From positions 186,001-250,000 of the forward strand of contig NZ_FOMT01000002.1 in assembly GCF_900112695.1 (NCBI RefSeq): a DNA stretch of 64,000 nt. The letters are read 5' to 3'. The DNA is from Paenibacillus catalpae. Its GTDB lineage: Bacteria > Bacillota > Bacilli > Paenibacillales > Paenibacillaceae. Below, one piece after another: positions 35,216 to 43,752 of the stretch. Made by a program: the position numbers and the translations under genes. The notes under the pieces are model-generated. The model had not been told where the DNA came from and did no database searches. It was given only the letters and a program-made list of their open reading frames with translations. Numbering within the stretch: the first letter of the stretch is position 1; every line of letters starts with the position of its first letter.

Positions 35216-35321
35216 TTGTTTTGGGGTAAAAGGGCTAATATTTGCAGAATAATCGACAGATATGTTAGGTTGAAGAGAAAGAAGTTGAAGAGAAAAAGAG
35301 AGCAGGTTATCTGGAAAGGCG

Positions 35322-36221
35322 GTGAATCAATTGCCTATACATATCGGACTTGCGGGCTGGGGAGATCAGGACAGGCTGTACGGCCCTGGCGTCAAAGCAA
35401 AGGATCGGCTGAAGGAATACGCGAAGCATTTCCCGCTGGTGGAGGTGGACAGCAGCTTTTACGCGATACAGCCCCCGGAGCGGTTTGCGAAGTGGACGGA
35501 GGAGACGCCGGAGTCGCTTCATTTTATCGTCAAAGCCTACCAAGGGATGACCGGTCATCAGCGCGGTCCGGCTGCAGCGGCAGCAGCGAATGATCCGGAC
35601 AGCACCTTCGCTGCTTTCCGGGAATCTCTAAAGCCGGTTATCGATGCGGGGCGACTCCGGGCGGCATTGTTTCAATACCCGCCATGGTTTGATTGCACAC
35701 GGGATAATGTGCGTGTGCTTCGTGAAACGAAGCGCCGGATGGAGGGGGTCCCTGTCGCTCTTGAGTTCCGCCATCAAAGCTGGTTCACCGAGGATTACCG
35801 GGAGCGTACGCTGGACTTCATGCGCCAGGAGGGCTGGATGCACAGCGTCTGTGATGAGCCGCAGGCGGGCTTAGGCTCGATTCCGACGGTGCTTGAAGCA
35901 ACGGATGCCGCCATGACGGTCGTCCGGTTCCACGGCCGCAACGCAAGCGGCTGGAATCAAGGCGGTGCGCCGAACTGGCGGGATGTCCGTTATTTGTACC
36001 GGTATAAGGAGGACGAGCTTAAGGAGTGGGCAGAGAAGCTTCTTCAGCTGCAAGAGCAGAGCGATCATATTTGCGTTATCTTCAACAATAACTCCGGCGG
36101 CGATGCGGCGGATAACGCGAAGCAGATGATGGCGCTGCTCGGGCAACTGCGTCCGGACGGGCGGGATCCGCTGGAGCCGCGGGAAGAACCGCCGCAGTAT
36201 GAGCAGCTTGATCTGTTCTGA
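35322..36221 (+). CDS. DUF72 family protein (YunF-like)
   Basis: A 299-residue TIM-barrel protein of the DUF72 family: IGLAGWGDQDRLYGPG, VEVDSSFYAIQP, FQYPPWFDCT, LEFRHQSWF and VIFNNNSGGDAADNA. A nuclease- or isomerase-like barrel has been suggested for the family; the activity is not established to my knowledge. GTG 35322 follows GGAAAGGCG. It overlaps or abuts the next gene. Confidence 0.88.
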   Translation: MNQLPIHIGLAGWGDQDRLYGPGVKAKDRLKEYAKHFPLVEVDSSFYAIQPPERFAKWTEETPESLHFIVKAYQGMTGHQRGPAAAAAANDPDSTFAAFRESLKPVIDAGRLRAALFQYPPWFDCTRDNVRVLRETKRRMEGVPVALEFRHQSWFTEDYRERTLDFMRQEGWMHSVCDEPQAGLGSIPTVLEATDAAMTVVRFHGRNASGWNQGGAPNWRDVRYLYRYKEDELKEWAEKLLQLQEQSDHICVIFNNNSGGDAADNAKQMMALLGQLRPDGRDPLEPREEPPQYEQLDLF

Positions 36222-36255
36222 TTTTTTTAAGAGGAAGACGAAAGAGGCAGTCCCT

Positions 36256-36879
36256 GTGCGGAAAAATAAAGCTTTATACGTTATAGCGCTTGTCGTATCC
36301 ATCGTATTTATCGGCTATACAACCTATTCGAACTTTATCTATGACCCGGAAGCGAGCCGGTTCCTAAGTCATAAAACCGATCTAAAGCATGTCTCGCTGT
36401 GGCTGACGATCATGGATGTACATATTGTGGCCGCTTGTACGGCTATGGCAGCAGGGCTGATCAACTTTGCGAGGAGGATCAGGGAGAGAAGCCCGAAGCT
36501 TCACCGGACGATCGGCTATCTCTACGTATTGGCGGTAGCCATCGTTGATCTGACCTCCGGCTACATGGCGCCGTCTTCGACCGGAGGAAGAGCAAACAGC
36601 ATCGCCTTTAATTTTATTAATATGATATGGCTTGTCATCACCGTGATTGCGGTTGTGAAGATTCGCAAGAAAAAGATCGCCGAGCACCGCAAATGGATGA
36701 TCCGAAGCTATGTGTTTGTCTTCACCAATTTGTTTATCCACCTCATTACGACTGCTTTTCACAAAGGCTTCGGCATGGCTTATACCGCCAGCTATACGAT
36801 TGGAGTGTACAGCTCGATCGTGCTGTTGCTTGTGCTCGCGGAGCTGGTCATCAGACGAATAAACCCGGATAGGCCGTGA
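36256..36879 (+). CDS. DUF2306 membrane protein
   Basis: A 207-residue protein with about five membrane segments and the DUF2306 hallmarks LHRTIGYLYVLAV and EHRKWMIRSY, where conserved His residues may bind metal or heme. GTG 36256 with AAGAGG upstream is preferred; an ATG at 36199 would overlap the DUF72 end. The terminator overlaps its last codons. Confidence 0.82.
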   Translation: MRKNKALYVIALVVSIVFIGYTTYSNFIYDPEASRFLSHKTDLKHVSLWLTIMDVHIVAACTAMAAGLINFARRIRERSPKLHRTIGYLYVLAVAIVDLTSGYMAPSSTGGRANSIAFNFINMIWLVITVIAVVKIRKKKIAEHRKWMIRSYVFVFTNLFIHLITTAFHKGFGMAYTASYTIGVYSSIVLLLVLAELVIRRINPDRP

Positions 36880-36900
36880 ATGCGGCTGATTCGGGTTTTT
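36862..36900 (+). terminator. intrinsic terminator overlapping the DUF2306 stop
   Basis: AACCCG / CGGGTT with a GCCG / CGGC inner stem and a T-run. Confidence 0.8.
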
Positions 36901-36916
36901 TCTTTTTTAGAAGGAA

Positions 36917-36946
36917 TGAAACTAATGCTCTGCCTGCATTGTCTAA
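36917..36946 (+). promoter_or_regulatory. ECF-type promoter in front of the sigma factor gene
   Basis: TGAAAC (36917-36922) and GTCTAA (36941-36946) with an 18-base spacer, the layout of autoregulated ECF promoters. It lies just upstream of the ECF gene. Confidence 0.6.
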
Positions 36947-36965
36947 TGAGTGAGAGGTGACCAAA

Positions 36966-37508
36966 TTGGAAAATAACTACTGGCGTTATATGGACCGTAT
37001 GGATGCCGCCGGATTAAGAGAACTGATGGATGCGTACGGTCAGGATGTATGGAATCTCGCCTATGTGATCACCAGAAGGCATGATCTGGCCGATGATATT
37101 GCGCAGGATGTGTTTCTGAAGGTGTATCAGAGCATTGGTGCTTTCCGAGGGGCTTCGTCTATACGAACCTGGCTGCTCGCTTTAACAAGAAATACGGCAA
37201 TTAATTATAAAAGAACGGCTTTTATGCGCAGGGTGCTGCTTGTCGGCAGAACGGCTGCTCATGAGGGTAAGAGCCCTTCGGCCGAGCAGGAAGCGATGGA
37301 ACAGGAATTGACATCGGAGATATGGAGCGCTGTCCTGGAGCTGCCGGTTAAGCTGCGCGAGGTACTTGTCCTGCATGCCAGATACGAGATGACGACGAAG
37401 GAAATTGCAGACGCCTTAGAGCTGCCGGAAGGCACGGTTAAAACAAGACTGTCGAGGGCGCGCAAGCGGATGAGCAGCAAATGGAAGGAGAGTGCCGCGT
37501 ATGAATGA
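36966..37508 (+). CDS. ECF-family RNA polymerase sigma factor
   Basis: A 180-residue group 4 sigma factor: region 2 (DLADDIAQDVFLKVYQSIGAF and IRTWLLALTRNTAINY) and region 4 (LREVLVLHARYEMTTKEIADALELPEGTVKTRLSRARKR). The TTG at 36966 with AGAGGTGA six bases upstream is chosen; GTG 36957 is an alternative. It overlaps the next gene, a membrane protein with an anti-sigma layout, by eight bases. An ECF-type promoter upstream suggests self-regulation. Confidence 0.9.
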   Translation: MENNYWRYMDRMDAAGLRELMDAYGQDVWNLAYVITRRHDLADDIAQDVFLKVYQSIGAFRGASSIRTWLLALTRNTAINYKRTAFMRRVLLVGRTAAHEGKSPSAEQEAMEQELTSEIWSAVLELPVKLREVLVLHARYEMTTKEIADALELPEGTVKTRLSRARKRMSSKWKESAAYE

Positions 37509-38625
37509 GAAGCAGCCGGAATGGTACCGTGACCTGCAGAAGGGACCGTATGAACAGCCGACTTTTACGGCGGATAAGAAGGAGGCAGTCGTACGTCAGG
37601 CGGTAGCGATCACCCGCGGGGAGAAGAGGGGCAATAACCGCTTGATTCGTTTTTCCTGGACTGCTGTATCACTGATCATTATTGCCGTTATTGCGGTATT
37701 TGCTTTCCGCGAGGGCGGAGGAGCACCGGGAGGAAGCGGGGGAAAAGGAGCAACCGTTTCACCGGATCCTAGTCCAACTTCCCAGCCGTCGCCGGATGTT
37801 TCGCCAAATCCTCCGGCCCAGGAGAAGGAACACTTTATCGTGAATCCTTCCAGCACGGAAGGTTACTTGAAGGATGCTATACCTTTCTCAACAGAAGAGG
37901 TGCAGAACATTTGGGTGAAGGAAACGATGCTCCCTGCTGAACGTATGTATGTTATCCTGCAGAACTTGAATTGGCTGGAGCTGACGAGGGCGGCTTCCGA
38001 TAACAAGGCTCTAAGCGTGGAGACATTAATTCGTCTTGAGACCGCTGATGCGGTATACGAGATTCCTTACGATGTGAACACGAATGAGTACGCTCTGGGA
38101 GACCGCCGGTATTACGCGGATGATCAGGTGATGCTGCTTATGCACGGCCTGCTGCAGCCGGACTCGAAGCTTGCGGAGCTCGACAGGATGTTCGAGCAGG
38201 CTCGACTGGAGATGGAGGTCCATGAGGGAGGAATCGACGAGAGCTTTTCTTATAAAGGAGAGAGGCTGACGGTGGCCGAAAAATCCTATATCGAATGGGA
38301 GCCTCTGCTGCTGTTTAGAAGCAGTGTGCAGCCGACTTTACTCGGGCATTATTATGATGACGCCGTTCAGAAAATAGGCAATGTAACCGAATATGGCGAC
38401 GGAATTATGCAGTTGAACCGGAACATCGTCTTTATGGACAGCAATTATGCGACTCCGGACGGCCTGACGGTTGGCATGACGAAAGAGGATGTACGGCGGA
38501 AGCTCGGCAAGCCGAATTTGGAGCTTGAATCCCAATGGAGCTATAAAATTGGCGACTATATGAAATTCCATCTTTATTTTGACCACAATAAGATTAAGTG
38601 CATCATGCTCAGTCAGCCTCTGTAA
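37501..38625 (+). CDS. single-pass membrane protein, probable anti-sigma partner
   Basis: A 374-residue protein: a cytoplasmic N-terminus of about 45 residues, one membrane segment (TAVSLIIIAVIAVFAF, about residues 51-66), a Pro/Ser/Gly linker and a large extracytoplasmic domain ending in an SmpA/OmlA-like GMTKEDVRRKLGKPN motif. The overlap with the ECF gene and topology suggest it holds the sigma factor at the membrane and senses envelope stress. No zinc HxxxCxxC motif is seen, so it is not a ZAS-type factor. Confidence 0.75.
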   Translation: MNEKQPEWYRDLQKGPYEQPTFTADKKEAVVRQAVAITRGEKRGNNRLIRFSWTAVSLIIIAVIAVFAFREGGGAPGGSGGKGATVSPDPSPTSQPSPDVSPNPPAQEKEHFIVNPSSTEGYLKDAIPFSTEEVQNIWVKETMLPAERMYVILQNLNWLELTRAASDNKALSVETLIRLETADAVYEIPYDVNTNEYALGDRRYYADDQVMLLMHGLLQPDSKLAELDRMFEQARLEMEVHEGGIDESFSYKGERLTVAEKSYIEWEPLLLFRSSVQPTLLGHYYDDAVQKIGNVTEYGDGIMQLNRNIVFMDSNYATPDGLTVGMTKEDVRRKLGKPNLELESQWSYKIGDYMKFHLYFDHNKIKCIMLSQPL

Positions 38626-38649
38626 CTTTAGGGATGAGGAGAGATGGGG

Positions 38650-39732
38650 ATGAAAAAGAGGTTTTTAACCGTTGTTCTGTTGACGGCAGGGGCGTTCTTG
38701 CTGGCCTCCTGCGACGGCGATAAGCCAGCTGTAAAAACAGGCGGCACGCAGGTAACAGGGGAACAGGCTTCCTATAGAGTTATGGCGGAGAAGCTGCAGG
38801 CTCCGTGGGTTATCGCTTTTGACGGCGATGTCATTTATATTAGCGAGCGGGACGGCAATATTGTGCGGGTCGCTGACGGCAGGTCGACGCGGATGCCGGT
38901 CCAATTCCTGAAGAATGTGCATGCCCAGGGCGAGGGGGGATTTTTGGGCTTTGTGCTGGCTCCGGATTTTCAGAAATCAAATGAGGCTTATGCCTACCAT
39001 ACGTATGAAGAAAACGGAGAAATTCTGAACCGTATTATCGTGCTGAAGCTGGAGAATAACGCTTGGACCGAATCGAGGGCGCTGCTTGAAGGTATTCCGG
39101 GTTCGTTTAATCATGACGGCGGACGGATGGCGATTGGGCCGGACGGGTTGCTTTACGTGACGACAGGGGATGCCGGACAAGATGAGCTGGCACAGGATAA
39201 GAACAGTCTGGCAGGCAAAATATTGCGGATGAAGCTGGACGGCTCGATTCCAAGCGGCAATCCTTTTCCCGATTCTTACGTTTACTCTTATGGACACCGG
39301 AACCCGCAAGGATTAGCCTGGAGCAGCTCGGGAATGATGTTTGTCGCTGAGCACGGACCATCGGGCAATCCCGGCGGGCATGACGAGATTAATAGTATCG
39401 TTCCCGGCGGCAATTACGGTTGGCCGGTTGTCATTGGCGGGCAGCACCGGGATGGCATGATCGATCCGGTCTATCATACAGGCGAGGGTACGATTGCTCC
39501 TTCGGGCATAGCGATGGACGCGGGAAATAATCTGCTTATTGCCACTCTTCGGGGAGAGAAGCTGCTCCAGTACAATACGCTGACGAAAAAGATGGCTGCC
39601 GTGCTTCAGAACGAAGGCAGGCTGAGGGATGTCCGTGTTCATGACGGCGGAATATATGTCATTACGAATAATACCGATGGCAGAGGGACACCATCTGATA
39701 GGGATGATCGCCTTTTGCTTTTGGCGAAATAA
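38650..39732 (+). CDS. PQQ-type glucose/sorbosone dehydrogenase-like lipoprotein
   Basis: A 360-residue six-bladed propeller of the GSDH family with a lipobox FLLASC near residue 20, so anchored outside the membrane. Motifs: ISERDGNIVRV, GEGGFLGFVLAPDF, FNHDGGRMAIGPDGLLYVTTGDAG, YGHRNPQGLAW and EHGPSGNPGGHDEIN. The family oxidises aldose sugars with PQQ in some members; whether this cell makes PQQ is unknown. ATG 38650 is spaced best from GAGGAG. It follows the anti-sigma gene by 24 bases. Confidence 0.86.
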   Translation: MKKRFLTVVLLTAGAFLLASCDGDKPAVKTGGTQVTGEQASYRVMAEKLQAPWVIAFDGDVIYISERDGNIVRVADGRSTRMPVQFLKNVHAQGEGGFLGFVLAPDFQKSNEAYAYHTYEENGEILNRIIVLKLENNAWTESRALLEGIPGSFNHDGGRMAIGPDGLLYVTTGDAGQDELAQDKNSLAGKILRMKLDGSIPSGNPFPDSYVYSYGHRNPQGLAWSSSGMMFVAEHGPSGNPGGHDEINSIVPGGNYGWPVVIGGQHRDGMIDPVYHTGEGTIAPSGIAMDAGNNLLIATLRGEKLLQYNTLTKKMAAVLQNEGRLRDVRVHDGGIYVITNNTDGRGTPSDRDDRLLLLAK

Positions 39733-39737
39733 GGCTG

Positions 39738-39791
39738 TTGACAGGAAACCATATGGTTTCCTATAATAAAAAGCGAAACCAAATGGTTTCC
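39738..39791 (+). promoter_or_regulatory. promoter with a palindromic operator filling the spacer (ArsR target)
   Basis: TTGACA (39738-39743), then GGAAACCATATGGTTTCC exactly filling an 18-base spacer, then TATAAT (39762-39767). A second, near-identical site CGAAACCAAATGGTTTCC lies at 39774-39791, 30 bases (about three turns) downstream. Very likely the operator of the ArsR regulator in this operon. Confidence 0.85.
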
Positions 39792-39836
39792 TAATGAAGT
39801 GAACAGAGTGAATGATCATAATCGGAGGTAGGAATC

Positions 39837-40271
39837 ATGAGTAACGGAATGAACACATTGCCTGACGTACGTCAGACGGTTGAAGTGAATGCACCCATTC
39901 AAAAGGTTTGGAATGCGGTAACAACAAGAGGGGGGATTTCAGCCTGGTTCATGTCGCCAAGCGAAAGCTTTAAGCCGGAGATCGGCTGTGAATTCCATCT
40001 GGAGGCCGGCCAGTTCGGCCAGTCCCCTTGTAAAGTGACGGAGGTTGACCCGCCGAACCGTTTGACTTTTAACTGGGGCAGGGACTGGACGCTGACCTTT
40101 GAATTGAAAGAGCTTGACGGCGGCAAAACCGAATTTACGCTGATCCATGGCGGATGGGACGCAGACAAGGTTACGGAGTTTAACCAACCGCATCCACAAG
40201 TTCGCGAGCATATGGCCGGCGGCTGGGTTGGCATCATGAAGAAGTTTGTCAGCGTCGTCGAAGCCGGGTAA
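39837..40271 (+). CDS. SRPBCC / AHSA1-family protein
   Basis: A 144-residue START-like protein (Bet v 1 fold): VRQTVEVNAPIQKVWNAVTT, ISAWFMSPSESFKPEIGCEF, TFNWGRDWTLTFELKEL and a C-terminal long helix. The family binds small hydrophobic ligands or unfolded proteins. It is one base apart from an ArsR gene, a very common bacterial pair in which the SRPBCC protein handles the molecule that relieves repression. Confidence 0.88.
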   Translation: MSNGMNTLPDVRQTVEVNAPIQKVWNAVTTRGGISAWFMSPSESFKPEIGCEFHLEAGQFGQSPCKVTEVDPPNRLTFNWGRDWTLTFELKELDGGKTEFTLIHGGWDADKVTEFNQPHPQVREHMAGGWVGIMKKFVSVVEAG

Positions 40272-40272
40272 T

Positions 40273-40647
40273 ATGGCCACAGAGCCAAAGCATGACGTCT
40301 TCCAGGCGATTGCCGATCCGACCCGCCGTAGTCTGCTGCAGCTGCTTGTAGATCAGGAGATGCCGGTTAATGTCATCAGCGGTCATTATTCAATGAGCCG
40401 GACAGCAGTATCGAAGCATCTGCGCGTACTGCAGGAAGCAGGGCTTGTGAAGGAGCGCAAGGTTGGGCGCGAGACGCGTTACCGGCTGGAGCCGGAGCCG
40501 CTGCTTGAGCTGAAGCGCTGGCTCAGCTACTACGAGCGGTTCTGGGAAAACAAGCTCCAGGCGCTCAAACGCTTCGTCGAAGAGGACATGCCGGCGGGAG
40601 AGCCGTCAGGCCCGCTGAAGATTGTAGAAGGCAAACCCGAGGAATAA
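40273..40647 (+). CDS. ArsR/SmtB-family transcriptional regulator
   Basis: A 124-residue winged-helix repressor with IADPTRRSLLQLLVDQEMPVNVIS and the recognition part MSRTAVSKHLRVLQEAGLVKERKVGRETRYRL. No Cys pair of metal-sensing ArsR members is present, so the signal is probably not a metal. It starts one base after the SRPBCC stop and should bind the twin palindromes at the promoter. Confidence 0.9.
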   Translation: MATEPKHDVFQAIADPTRRSLLQLLVDQEMPVNVISGHYSMSRTAVSKHLRVLQEAGLVKERKVGRETRYRLEPEPLLELKRWLSYYERFWENKLQALKRFVEEDMPAGEPSGPLKIVEGKPEE

Positions 40648-40655
40648 AGGCCCAA

Positions 40656-40698
40656 GCCGCGATTGGACGAGCTAACGCTCCGACGGTCGCGGTTTTTT
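40656..40698 (+). terminator. intrinsic terminator after arsR
   Basis: CCGCGA / TCGCGG arms with an inner GAGCTAACGCTC pairing and a six-base T-run. Confidence 0.82.
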
Positions 40699-40721
40699 GT
40701 GTTAGTGCCAGATGGATAGCT

Positions 40722-40797
40722 GGAGAGCTGAGAGGGCGAAACGACCCTTCAGATGCGGCAGAGCAGCAGATAGGGAGCTGAGAGGACGAAATCGACC
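40722..40797 (+). repeat. imperfect direct repeat in the murG upstream region
   Basis: GGAGAGCTGAGAGGGCGAAA at 40722 recurs as GGGAGCTGAGAGGACGAAAT at 40773, about 50 bases apart. No gene is seen from 40699 to the murG leader. Confidence 0.5.
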
Positions 40798-40929
40798 GCT
40801 CACCCAAGCTTTCCATTGAACGAGCAAACTAAGTTGGTGCTGCTCGCTCCCTATGAAAGTTTCGCTCCATACTGGAAATTAACAAGCCTGCTGGCTTACA
40901 ATAGACGGGATAAGTGAGCGGCTTAAGAT

Positions 40930-41088
40930 CATTAGGCCAGTCGGGTGATAATTCTTAAGATTATGCTTTCGAAGCAAGAATCATCACGACCTGCGGTTGG
41001 GTGATAATTCTTAAGATTATGCTTTCGAAGCAAGAATCATCACGACCGGCCTATATTAGGCCAGTCGGGTGATAATTCTTTTTAGGAG
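40930..41088 (+). repeat. three tandem leader hairpin elements upstream of murG
   Basis: Full copies start near 40963 and 41019 (ATGCTTTCGAAGCAAGAATC), preceded by a copy lacking its 5' part. Copy 3 pairs AAGAATCATCACGAC with GTCGGGTGATAATTCTT around CGGCCTATATTAGGCC, a very strong hairpin, and ends TTTTTAGGAG, the ribosome site. Copy 2 has a shortened inner stem. Confidence 0.9.
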
Positions 41089-41096
41089 TGAGCGTT

Positions 41097-42161
41097 GTGA
41101 GTAAAATTATGTTTACAGGCGGCGGATCGGCAGGGCACGTGACGGTAAACCTGGCGTTGATCCCCCATTTTATACAAGAAGGCTGGTCGGTAGACTACAT
41201 AGGCTCGGAGGCGGGTATTGAGAAGCAGCTCATTGAGCCGCTTCAAAATGTGCGCTACCACGGCATAGCAACGGGCAAGCTGCGCCGATATCTGGACTGG
41301 CAGAACGTGAAGGACCCGTTCAAGGTCATCAAGGGCGCCTTCCAGGCTTACCGGATTATAAAGAAGCAAAAACCCGACGTGCTGTTCTCGAAGGGAGGCT
41401 TCGTATCCGTACCGGTTGTCATTGGCGCGCGGCTGAACAAGGTGCCGGTGCTGATTCATGAATCGGATCTGACGCCGGGGCTGGCGAACAAGATCGCGAT
41501 TCCTTTTGCTGCGGGAGTATGCACCACTTTCCCGGAGACGAAGCAGCATCTTCCGGCAGGCAAGTCGCATTATGTTGGAGCGGTCATCCGCGACCAGCTC
41601 AAAGCAGGCGATGCGGCACGCGGCCGAAAATTCGCAGGCTTCGTATCTACGAAGCCGGTGCTGCTCATTATGGGAGGCAGCCTTGGTGCCCGCAAGATCA
41701 ATCAGGCCGTTCGGGCATCGCTTGGCAAGCTGACGGAGAAGTTCCAGATCATCCACCTGTGCGGCAAAGGTCAGGTCGACCAATCCCTTCAATCCCCGCA
41801 GTACAAACAGTTCGAATACGTGAACGAGGAGCTGCCGGATTTGCTTGCCATGTCGGATGTGATCATTTCGCGAGCGGGCTCGAACTCGATCTTCGAGTTC
41901 CTGTACCTGCGCAAGCCGATGCTGCTTATTCCGCTCACGAAGGAAGCGAGCAGGGGGGACCAGATCCTGAATGCCCGTTCGTTCCAGTCGGCAGGCTTCT
42001 GCGACGTGCTCTACGAGGAGAATATGACGCCGGAGACGCTTGTATCCAGTGTGACCGACTTGTACGCGAACCGCGATAAGTACATTGACAACATGCAGAA
42101 AAATGACCGCAAGGACGCTTTGTCCCAGCTCATCGATCTGATCAAGAACACGGCGAAATAA
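41097..42161 (+). CDS. murG: MurG, lipid II-forming GlcNAc transferase
   Basis: A 354-residue GT28 enzyme that adds GlcNAc to lipid I to make lipid II on the inner face of the membrane. Motifs: [50 protein letters not shown] and [15 protein letters not shown] 41097 is placed eight bases after TAGGAG. It stands alone, outside any division and cell-wall cluster, and may be a second copy in the genome. Confidence 0.93.
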   Translation: MSKIMFTGGGSAGHVTVNLALIPHFIQEGWSVDYIGSEAGIEKQLIEPLQNVRYHGIATGKLRRYLDWQNVKDPFKVIKGAFQAYRIIKKQKPDVLFSKGGFVSVPVVIGARLNKVPVLIHESDLTPGLANKIAIPFAAGVCTTFPETKQHLPAGKSHYVGAVIRDQLKAGDAARGRKFAGFVSTKPVLLIMGGSLGARKINQAVRASLGKLTEKFQIIHLCGKGQVDQSLQSPQYKQFEYVNEELPDLLAMSDVIISRAGSNSIFEFLYLRKPMLLIPLTKEASRGDQILNARSFQSAGFCDVLYEENMTPETLVSSVTDLYANRDKYIDNMQKNDRKDALSQLIDLIKNTAK

Positions 42162-42180
42162 TCGCCCGATAACCCCGAAT

Positions 42181-42226
42181 GACCGCTATTAACCAGCAAG
42201 TATGTCTTGTGGTAATGGCGGTCTTT
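42181..42226 (+). terminator. intrinsic terminator after murG
   Basis: GACCGCTATTAACC / GGTAATGGCGGTC arms and TTTTT. Confidence 0.85.
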
Positions 42227-42272
42227 TTCTATAATAGGGGGAAGGTTAGGCAATAGTAGGAGGGAATTACAG

Positions 42273-43673
42273 ATGGAATATATCAGTACTCGCGGTAATG
42301 TGGGCAAAATCGGCTTTGTCGACGCGTTTCTTATGGGTCTTGCGGACGACGGCGGTCTTCTCGTGCCTTATGAAATTCCGGTCGTTTCCGCGGCTAAGCT
42401 GAAAGAATGGCAGGAGCTCAGCTATCAGGAGCTGGTGCTTGAAATTTTCTCGCTTTATACGAATAATGAAATTCCTTATGAAGATCTGAAAAAAATGGTA
42501 TATGACGGCTATGCGACGTTCCGCCATCCGGAAGTGACGCCGGTCCATAAGCTGAGCGATGAGCTCTATTTGCTGGAACTGTTCCATGGTCCTACTTTTG
42601 CATTCAAGGACATTGCGCTCCAGTTCATGGGCCAATTATATACGTACGTGTCCAGCAAACAGAACAAGAAGATTCATATTCTGGGCGCAACCTCCGGCGA
42701 CACCGGCGCTTCGGCCATTGAAGGTGTCAAAGGCAAGGAAGGCATTAAGATCTGCATCCTGCATCCGAACGGCAAAGTAAGTAAAGTGCAGGAGCTACAA
42801 ATGACGACGGTACAAGAGGACAACGTTCTGAACCTGTCCGTTGAAGGCAATTTCGATGACTGCCAGCGCATCATCAAAGACCTGTTTGCTGATCTGGAGT
42901 TCAAGTCGGCTAACCATCTGTGCGCGATTAACTCGATCAACTTCGTGCGCATCATGGCGCAAACGGTCTACTACTTCTATTCCTACTTCCAAGTAGCGAA
43001 GCAAACGGGCAACTCGGACGCAAAAGTGAACTTTAGCGTACCAACAGGCAACTTTGGCGACATCTTTGCGGGATATCTGGCCAAGCGTATGGGTCTGCCG
43101 GTTGATAAGCTGATTCTGGCGACTAACGAAAACAACATTCTGGAGCGTTTCATCAAGGAAGGCGTGTACAAGCCGGGCGATTTCCGTTCGACATACAGCC
43201 CGTCGATGGACATTCAGGTGGCTAGCAACTTCGAACGTTACCTCTACTATGTACTGGGCGGAAATCCGGAGCAAATCCGTTCCATCATGGACGGCTTCAA
43301 ATCGGATGGGCAAATCGTTGTATCCGGCGATGCGCTCCGCAAGGTACAGGAAGAGTTCGCTGCGCATGGCGTGCAAGGCCAAGAATGCCTTGACACCATC
43401 GCTTCTTATAACAAAGAGACAGGCTATCTGCTGGATCCGCACTCCGCATGCGGTGTAGCGGCATCGAACCAATACGCAGAAGCTGGCACGGTAACGATCT
43501 CGCTGGCAACGGCACATCCGGCGAAATTCAACGAAGCGATTGAGTTGGTTGGCATTGAGCAAGAGTTCCCTGAGCAAATTCAGGCGCTCTTTAATAAACC
43601 GCAGCGTCAGACGCTTGTTGACGGCACGCAGGAAGCTGTCGTTCAGGAAATCGTGAAATTCTACAACGCTTAA
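42273..43673 (+). CDS. thrC: threonine synthase (long, ThrC E. coli/fungal type)
   Basis: A 466-residue fold-type II PLP enzyme that converts homoserine phosphate to threonine. It shows YISTRGN at the N-terminus, the PLP lysine in GPTFAFKDIALQ, LGATSGDTGASAIEG and PTGNFGD. The length and N-terminus mark the longer class rather than the short Bacillus form. GGAGGG precedes the ATG. Monocistronic with a strong terminator. Confidence 0.94.
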   Translation: MEYISTRGNVGKIGFVDAFLMGLADDGGLLVPYEIPVVSAAKLKEWQELSYQELVLEIFSLYTNNEIPYEDLKKMVYDGYATFRHPEVTPVHKLSDELYLLELFHGPTFAFKDIALQFMGQLYTYVSSKQNKKIHILGATSGDTGASAIEGVKGKEGIKICILHPNGKVSKVQELQMTTVQEDNVLNLSVEGNFDDCQRIIKDLFADLEFKSANHLCAINSINFVRIMAQTVYYFYSYFQVAKQTGNSDAKVNFSVPTGNFGDIFAGYLAKRMGLPVDKLILATNENNILERFIKEGVYKPGDFRSTYSPSMDIQVASNFERYLYYVLGGNPEQIRSIMDGFKSDGQIVVSGDALRKVQEEFAAHGVQGQECLDTIASYNKETGYLLDPHSACGVAASNQYAEAGTVTISLATAHPAKFNEAIELVGIEQEFPEQIQALFNKPQRQTLVDGTQEAVVQEIVKFYNA

Positions 43674-43678
43674 ATGAG

Positions 43679-43742
43679 AAAAAAGGGCTGCTCCGTTCAA
43701 CCGGCATGAAACATCCGGTTCGTTCGGAACAGCCCTTTTTTA
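43679..43742. terminator. bidirectional intrinsic terminator
   Basis: AAAAAGGGCTG...CAGCCCTTTTTT arms with inner CCGG pairings, between thrC and the convergent ogt gene. Confidence 0.9.
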
Positions 43743-43752
43743 GGTTAACGGA

